Positions 57,401 to 64,000 of a stretch of DNA of 64,000 bases are shown in pieces. The DNA is from Micractinium sp. NFX-FRZ (Eukaryota; Chlorophyta; Trebouxiophyceae; Chlorellales; Chlorellaceae). The stretch's first letter is position 1. Each line of letters begins with the position of its first letter. The position numbers were made by a program, and so were the translations under genes. The stretch spans positions 186,001 through 250,000 of the forward strand of contig JAPTJF010000029.1 of NCBI GenBank assembly GCA_029339195.1. The letters are read 5' to 3'. A model generated the notes under the pieces. The model searched no databases, was not told where the DNA came from, and worked only from the letters and a program-made list of their open reading frames with translations.

Positions 57401-60400
57401 GTGGGTGGGAGGGTGGGAGGGTGGGGTGCTTCGTAGCCCTGCTGCCCTGCCCTGCCCTGCCAGTGCTGGCCAAGGGATGCGTGTTGCTTGATGTTATTTC
57501 TTGAGACGGGTAATGCTCCTGCTGTGCCTCGCGCGGCGCAAGCTCCGCAAGCTGGTGCTGCTGCTTCTGTGGGCGCCTGCAACGCCTGTATGGCCAAGCA
57601 TGTCTTGTGGTTGGCCGCATGCCTCTGCCTGCCTTGCAGTGGGCGAGTTCCGCAAGCTGGCGCTGCTGGCGGAGGCGGACGGCCACCTGAGGCAGAAGCT
57701 GCAGCAGGTGAGCTGGCTGGCTGGCTGGCTGGCAGGTGGAATCAGTGTGGGTGATGCGGGGCAGGCATTCAGCAGGCAGGCACACCTTTGGAGAAAAGCC
57801 AGGTGCCTGGTCGCCGTGCAGCCCCTGTCACCGACTGCTCGCTGGCTTGCACCCTCCCCGGATGCCTGCCCGTCCTCACTCCCTCACTTGGTGGTGTTTT
57901 GTTGACCGTTCACCCGCTGCTTGCCCTGCCCCGCCCGCTGCGCAGGTGCTGAAGCTGAGCAAGGAGAAGTGGGAGGAGGCGCGGGACCACGCCATGCGTG
58001 CTGTGGTGGCGGACAACCGCATGCGCATCTGGTGAGCGGGCGCTGGGTGCCCAGCATGCACACGTGATACGTATGCACGCAGCGACGCACACCGTGGCGG
58101 GGTGCGGCATCACGGGCAAAGGGCGCAGTGGGGCGCGTTGCTCACATCTGAGCACCCAAACTTGTTGGGTGCATGCGCGCCAACCTGCTGCTGACGGTCT
58201 TTGCCGCAAACCAGCGAAACCGCAGCCCGTCCCACCTGGTGCCTCCTCATCTCCCTCCCTCTTGAATCTAGGTATGCTGACAAGGCCAACATGGAGGTGG
58301 GCCTGCTGTTCACCTGCCGCCTGGGAGACGTGGACCTGGACCGACCCGTTGGTGAGCTGAGCTGGCGGCATGCTGAGCTGGCGCTGCTCGGCTGGCGTGC
58401 CGGCGCATGGGAGGCACGCTGCTTCCGGTGTTGTGCCCTGCCTGCGTCGGCCGCCCCACTGCGGGCCTCTGCACTTGGCACGCCCCCTCACCGGTCCTCT
58501 CCCCCTCTGCTCCCTCGGTCCTTCACCCGCCTCCTTTGGCTTCTCTTGCCGCCTCATTGTACCCCCTGTAACCCACTGCATCCCACCCTGCCTTAACATC
58601 TCCCCCTGCAGGCCTGCTGACCAAGAAGGCGCAGGAGGGCGCTCAGACGACGATGGAGGCCACCCTCATGGCGCAGCAGACGCCAGCTCAGCGCGACCAG
58701 GTGGGAGGGCAGCTGCTGACCAGCTGCACGGGTGGAGGCTCGTGGGAGGTGGACGGTGTGGCGCAGCAGATGCCAGCTCGACTCGACCACTTGGCCTGTG
58801 TAGGGCAGCGTGTTGCTTCACTCAATACGTATTCGATCCCCCACTGCCCCCGCTGCCTGTTTCCCCCCTGCAGGTGCGCGCGCTGCAGCCGCAGGCAGTT
58901 GCTGCCTGGTGGCAGACGGGGCACCCCGGCTGGGCCATCTATCCAGTTGACAGCGAACAGTTCCTGACCACCGGAGCCCTGGAAAATGTGAACCTGCCGC
59001 TGCCCAGCGATCCAATGATGCCGCCGCTGGAGGCTCCCCCGCCGGCCGGGCCCGGCAACGGGGGCGCCGCTTATGGCGGCGCCGCAGCGGGCGGGGCCAC
59101 GCCGCCTGGCTTCATGGCCGCTGGCTCTGACCCGGCGACAGCAGCGGCGGCGGCGGCCGTGGCGGGCGCGCTGGGGCAGCACGCGCCCACGCCGCCGCTT
59201 CCCCCGGCGGCGGCCGCCGCCGCCTTTAACCCCGCCCTGGCGTCGGCGTTCATGAATGCGGCGGGGGCGGCGGGCGGCCTGCCCAGCGACGCTCTGCTGC
59301 GCGCCATGTCACCGCTGATGCATGGAGGTGAGGGGCGAGGGGAGGCAGCTTGCATGCGGTTTCAGGGGCCCTGCAAGCACGGGGCGCGCCACACCTGCGA
59401 CGTGCAGAGGGAGCCTGTGCGGTGTGCCCACAGCGTGGCAGGCTGCGGAGGCCAGGCAGCAGGGGCATCACCAGAGCTGCGCTTCCTGCGTTTTGTGCTA
59501 CACTGCCGCTGCCAGCCTGCCTGCCTGACCTGCCTGCTTGACTTGACTGAACTGGCTGCAGCTGGAGGAGCGCTGCACCCATTCATGGGCCTGGCAGGCG
59601 GCCCTGCCGGCCCGCCACCAGGCCTCATGGCGCCCCCGCCCGGCATGATGGGGCGGGCTGGAGGAGGGCAGGAACCGGGCGCACGAGGTGAGCGGCGTGC
59701 CTGCTGCACGAGGGGCTGCCTTCATGGCATGTGGTCCGCCTCACATGGCGGCTGCACTGGCTGGTGGTTTGCTGCATGGCGTGCCGGTGTGATGGGATGC
59801 GATCCACATGAGGTGGCTGGTTGGCATGGTTGCAAGTAATAGCAAATTATAGCCTTGCTGCGCTACTCAGTGCGCCTCGAGCCTGAGGTCATGCCACCCT
59901 GCCAGCACCTCACGCAAGAGCGCACCCCTGCCCGCCTGCCTGCCTGCAGCGCCCGCCTCCTCCGCCTTTGCGGCGCCAGCAGCCCAGGAGTCCGCAGCGC
60001 CGGCCAATGGCGGCACCGGCGCCAACAGCAGCCCCACCCCCTTTGCCGGCGTGCAGCCGCCCAGCACCCGCTCCTCGGAGGAGCAAGGCGGCGGCGGCGG
60101 CGGCGGCGGCGGCAACCCAGCCGGCCCGCCCGCCACCGCCCCCTCCTTCAACTTTGCCAACCTGAGCAGCCTGTTTGGTGGGGACATCACGCGCCTGCCC
60201 CAGCTGGCGGGGCAGCTCAACCTGCCCAACTTCCCGTCAATCCCACCGGTGTGTGGCCTGCCTGGGGGTTCAATGGCTGGTGTGTGGGGCTGGCCTGCCT
60301 GCCTGCCTGCCTGCCTGGGTGCCTTGGGGCGCTGGCCTGCCTGCCCGGATTGCCTGGCAGACAGCACGGCCCCCGCTCGCCCACCTGCTGCCCGCCTCCC

Positions 60401-60942
60401 CCGCCTTGCGCTTCACCTGCCGGGCCACCCACGCTCTGCTCTGTGGGTGCTTGGCACGGGGTGAACGAGGATCTAGAGCTGCTTCCAGCCCAGGGGTGGG
60501 TGCCCCATCCTCGCACTGAACCCCGCCTGTCAGTTACCTCCCCTTTCCTCTTCATTGTTGGTGAGTGCAGGGCATGATGAGCGGGGACCTTGAGCAGCTG
60601 CTGGCCCAGGGCTCCCTGCTGCCCGGCGGCGACGGGGCGGCGCTGTTTGGCGGCGGCCGCGCGCCCTCCTTCAACATCGGAAAGCTGGAGAGCCTCAACC
60701 TGCCTGACGACGTGCTGGCGGCTGCCATAGCGCAGATGGAGCGGGCGGCTGGGGGTGGGAACAAGGCGCATCACGCGCAGCAGCAGCACCAGCAGCAGCA
60801 GCAGGAGCCGACGGGTCCTGGCGCCGCTGCAGCGCAGCAACAGCAGCAGCAGACAGTGCTAGATGCACCTCAGGACGGCGGGGCCGATGGGGCATCAGGC
60901 GAGGGCAGCGGCCGCCTGACGCCACAGAAGCGCAAGCAGTGA
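54473..60942 (+). CDS. CBP60-like (calmodulin-binding protein 60) protein, 842 aa, 16 exons
   Basis: Exons: 54473-54544, 54763-54947, 55298-55378, 55566-55680, 55940-56069, 56469-56549, 56798-56946, 57259-57400, 57640-57707, 57946-58031, 58272-58351, 58612-58700, 58874-59327, 59562-59687, 59950-60248, 60571-60942; 2529 nt in frame. Residues ~75-320 follow the order of the plant CBP60 core: RDLQLVF, then IRVELIDRTTG, a VLDGN strand, RKPPFRLLVKAV and SKLEHMGKETVKKL, like the LEKIGK segment of CBP60. Plant CBP60 proteins are calmodulin-regulated transcription factors of defence. A CxxC-type pair (CVLCEHNPHRRC) is inserted, unlike the land-plant members I know. The C-terminal half is Ala/Pro/Gly/Gln-rich and ends in KRKQ, a possible NLS. 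Exons are secure; the family name is by remembered architecture only. Another beta-sandwich DNA-binding family is possible. Confidence 0.72.
56125..56180 (+). repeat. Echo of CBP60-like exon 5 end
   Basis: Copy of 56018-56072 at an offset of 107 bp (CTGCTG-TCAACAAC, GCGCAGGCGCTG). It carries an in-frame TAG. Confidence 0.85.
57062..57100 (+). repeat. Echo of CBP60-like exon 7
   Basis: Copy of about 56898-56936 at an offset of 164 bp (GCGAGGG-TTTG-GGTGGCCAC). Confidence 0.75.
57540..57575 (+). repeat. Echo of CBP60-like exon 9 start
   Basis: Copy of about 57645-57680 at an offset of about 105 bp (TCCGCAAGCTGG-GCTGCTG) in the preceding intron. Confidence 0.8.
58755..58795 (+). repeat. Echo of CBP60-like exon 12 end
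   Basis: Copy of 58665-58705 at an offset of 90 bp (TGGCGCAGCAGA-GCCAGCTC). The donor bases are lost. Confidence 0.85.
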
Positions 60943-61784
60943 GGCCTTGCCAGCTCGCCCTTGCCAGGCTGGAGCAGCCAGTCACTTTTTTTGTTTGTTG
61001 TGCCGTTCTGTACAGTCCTTGACCGTGGGGTTGCTTATCTGCTGCTCCCATTTCAGCCCACGGCACTGCATTCACCCGGGTCAATTGTTGGATGCCCCGG
61101 CAGGCCTGAAGCATGCAGCACTCCTGACCACTCCAACCCTCAATAAGCGCGCCTTCTGGCCCCCTTTTCGTTTGACCGTTTTTTGTCTGCTTCCGTCTTT
61201 TCAGCGCCGTACAGCATCAGCCCAAATCAAATCCTTTGCCACGCCGCGCCGCGCCGGGCACGGTGCGCACCACCTGCTCCTGACCTGACTTGAGCTCCCC
61301 CCTCCGTGGGTCGCTGCCACCGCTGCTGGGTGGCGCGCAGGCCTGCACGACTTGCTTCAGCATTGCTTCTTCTGGAAAAGTGGGAACCTGACTTGTAATT
61401 GTTGTCAACGGGAAAGCTATGAATGAGCAAGAGTGGTGCTGGGGGGGGCGGCAAGGAGGGGAAAGAAAAGTTGGCGGTGGGGCATACAATTGTGGACGAG
61501 CCATTGACAGATGTCAACAGTAGCAAATACGATGCAGGGAAAGGCCTTTTTCTACTAACAGGAAAGCACCCCCTCCTTCAGTGCGTGTGCAAGTGCGTGA
61601 CCCTACTGGGCGCCAGGCGGCGCCAGCCAGTCGGAGCGCAGCTGCCAGCAAGGTGCACCCACATTCAAAGCGGCGACCGCTGCGCTATCTGGACCGTTTA
61701 GCCAGCAGCCCTTGCTGGCTGGACGCCAATTCAACCCTCCAGCGGGCAGAGAGTGCGTGAATCCGAACGCCCGAGTCTGCCGCT
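60943..61784. other. CBP60-like 3'UTR and upstream region of the REEP gene
   Basis: 842 bp, no supported exon. Contains the TGTAA at 61394-61398. Confidence 0.55.
61394..61398 (+). terminator. Putative poly(A) signal TGTAA for the CBP60-like gene
   Basis: TGTAA 452 bp after the stop codon. Confidence 0.5.
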
Positions 61785-63801
61785 ATGCTGGGGGACTTTA
61801 CCTGTCGTGCGGCTCTGTGAGTCGGGGAGAAAAAGACGGCATAGCCGCGCAGGGGCCGTGCAGCGGGGCGCAGAGCCGTTGCACCTGCGCTGGCGGCGAC
61901 ATGGGCTCGCCCGGGCCAACGCACAAGCGCCTGGCAGTGCCATCCGGGCCATCCATCGGGGATGCGCTGCCGCGCGGCACCCCGCCAGGCAACCAGGCCC
62001 GGCTGCAGCCAGGCGCCAGCGACTGCCGCCGCCCGCCCGCCTCGTCAACCACGCCCGTGCTGCTCTCCCCTTGTTGTTTTTGCCCGCAGGCAAGTGCTCG
62101 GCTATCTGTACCCTGCCTACAAGACGTTCAAGGTGGTGCAGCTGCCCGCCACCCGAAGCAATGACACCCTGCTGCGCAACTGGTGCCAGTACTGGTGAGC
62201 CGCAGCCTGGCTGGTACGCACCGTCTCAGTTGCCCCTGTGCCCCCTGTCTGCCTATGCGCCCGGCGGTGAAGCATCACCGACCCACACTGGCTGTTTTTG
62301 TTACGCTGCATGCGCCCTACGCCCACCCGCCCTCGCCGCTCTCATGTCATGGACCCCTGCCACCCGCCCAACCTGCCGCACCCGCCTTCACCCTCGACAC
62401 TTGCGCGCCCTCTGGCGCCCCCCTGCCCTCGCCTGCCTGCCCTCCCTGGCAGGGCGCTGATGGCCGTCTTCACGGCGGTGCAGCCTCTGGTGGACACCTT
62501 CTGCTTCTGGCTGCCCCTCTACTACGAGGCCAAGCTGGGGCTGGCAGTGTACCTGTGGGCCAACGGTGCGTCGCACCCATCTGATGGACAGGGTGCACCA
62601 GTGCAGGGCAGGTTCAATAAGACAGCCGGGATGTACCAAGTTCAGAGTGTAGCCGGCCAGGGTGGCAGGCAGTAGTTGAGGAGCAGGGGTGGGGAAGCCT
62701 TTGCAGGGGGCGGTTCGCCACCTCCCACGCTGCGCCGCTCGCTGTGCAGCCCCCCCCCTGGGTGCACCTGCCTGCCCACCTGCCTGTTTCACTCACCTCC
62801 CTCCCTCCCTGCCGCTTGCCGACCCCTGCTGCAGACCTTGCGGGCTCGCAGCACGTGTGGGGCCGCTGGTTCCAGCCGCTCGTCGCACGCTACGAACCTG
62901 TGGTGGACAGGCGCCTGGCTGAAAGCAAAGCCATGGCCCGGGAGTGGCTGCACAGCAACACGATGCGCCTGGTGGCGCTGGCCCAGGCCAAGGCGCTGGC
63001 CTGGCTGGCGCAGGTGCAGGCCCAGGCGCAGGCGGTGGCCGGCGGCGGCGCGCCTGCAGCGCCGGCGCCGCGGGAGCGCCACGCTGCGGGTGCTGGCAAG
63101 CGTGGCGGTGGCAGGCGGCGTGCCGCCAGCCCCGATGTTGTCGACCTGGCAGCATCTGGGGAGGAGGACGAGGGTGCAGCGGAGGAGGAGGGGGAGGATT
63201 CATTTGAGGAGGAGCCAGCGGTAACCACCCGGGCGGCGGCGGCCAGGCGCGCACACGGCGGCGGCCGCGACAAGAAGGCGTCTGCGCCGGCAGAGGCCGA
63301 GCCGGAGGATGCTGCCGCAGCAGGCGGCAGCGGCGGCGGCAAGGCTGTGGAGGCAGAGGTGCCCAGCTCCCCGTACCTGGCCCGCTTCTCCTCCTTCTCC
63401 CTCGCCTCCTTCTACTCGGCACGCTCCTCCGACCTGCAGGTGCGTGTATGTGCCGAAATGCGTGTGTCGGTGTGTGTGGCTCTGTCAGCGGTTTAGCAAT
63501 GCAGGGGAAACACCAAGCGCATGGGACATTGCAGGGGGCTGGACGGGGGCTGCCAAGCGCGTGGGGCAGTGCAGGTCGGTCATGCAGACCCGGCGGGGCA
63601 CATGCTGCAAGCCAACGTGCCCGTTAGGCCCCCCGCTGTGCCCCCCCACCCACCCACCCACCCACGCGCATTCGCCCAGCCTTGCCTCCCAGCACCCACC
63701 TGCGCTCCCCCCCCCTGCATCATGCATGTCTGCAGGCCCAGGATGTCAAGGCCGGCCTCAAGGGCTTCCCCGTGCTGCTTCCCGGCCACAAGGGCGAGTA
63801 G
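61785..63801 (+). CDS. HVA22/REEP (TB2/DP1) family ER membrane protein, 306 aa
   Basis: Exons 61785-61816, 62090-62194, 62453-62565, 62835-63439 and 63736-63801; 921 nt in frame, phases 2, 2, 1, 0. The family shapes tubular ER through hairpin membrane segments; plant HVA22 members are induced by abscisic acid and stress. The hallmark region is intact: LGYLYPAYKTFK, then LLRNWCQYW, a hydrophobic hairpin (VFTAVQPLVDTFCFWLPLYYE) and KLGLAVYLW (residues ~12-85). The tail (~200 residues) is long for the family. It has an amphipathic helix (EWLHSNTMRLVALAQAKALA), a basic GKRGGGRRR patch and an acidic run (SGEEDEGAAEEEGEDSFEEE), and ends LPGHKGE. The first exon is very short (32 nt) but fits the acceptor phase exactly. 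Confidence 0.9.
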
Positions 63802-64000
63802 GCCCGCGTCACACACATAATTCACACACGCTCACATGAATCCCTTGGCACCCAGCCCTGGGGTGTGAGGAAGTGGCCTTGCTCCATGGGCCAGCCGGAT
63901 TGGGGCCTTCCGCGCTGGCACGCCCGCATGCGCGCCGCTTTTCACGCCACCGCACCCTCCCCCAACCTCTCCTTACCCGCCAGAACCAAACCACTCCCCA

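Overview
The window looks like nuclear DNA of a green alga, most likely a trebouxiophyte of the Chlorella type. It is strongly GC-rich, and its genes are split by many short GT-AG introns (three look GC-AG). Proteins are rich in alanine, glutamine and proline. The plant/algal poly(A) signal TGTAA lies downstream of seven of the twelve genes. Plant-type families are present: an organellar ClpB, SERINC, HVA22/REEP and a CBP60-like protein. I see no rRNA, tRNA, CRISPR array, transposase or prokaryotic operon. All exon models were built by hand from splice motifs and phase arithmetic. Most close perfectly in frame; doubtful junctions are flagged.

Layout, left to right. (1) 512-4009 (-): ankyrin-array protein with about 20 near-identical 34-residue repeats. 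(2) 5665-7675 (-): ankyrin plus RBR-type RING E3 ligase. (3) 8305-17207 (-): 20-exon, about 1650-residue helical-repeat (PPR-like) protein with a possible organelle presequence. (4) 17896-18536 (+): 77-residue orphan. (5) 19410-21160 and 21755-23438 (+): tandem 2.1-2.2 kb duplication carrying two paralogues of an unrecognised coiled-coil/Gln-rich protein. (6) about 24112-26457 (-): multipass membrane protein. (7) 27118-30199 (-): SERINC. (8) 30834-39327 (+): BRPF/JADE-like PHD-zinc knuckle-extended PHD chromatin protein with a long Gln-rich tail. (9) 40553-50704 (-): 25-exon organellar ClpB. (10) 51766-53931 (-): GID8. (11) 54473-60942 (+): CBP60-like protein. (12) 61785-63801 (+): HVA22/REEP family membrane-shaping protein.

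Gene pairs 3/4, 7/8 and 10/11 are head to head and share 540-690 bp upstream regions. Functions mix protein quality control (ClpB, GID8, RBR E3), chromatin or transcription (PZP protein, CBP60-like) and membrane biology (SERINC, REEP, the unnamed membrane protein). Nothing suggests one pathway.

The most unusual signal is not a gene. At 14 or more introns between about 34 and 59 kb, a degenerate copy of the adjoining exon edge, often with its splice site, lies 34-164 bp away inside the intron ('splice-junction echoes'). Every offset is different enough to imply many independent local tandem duplications.
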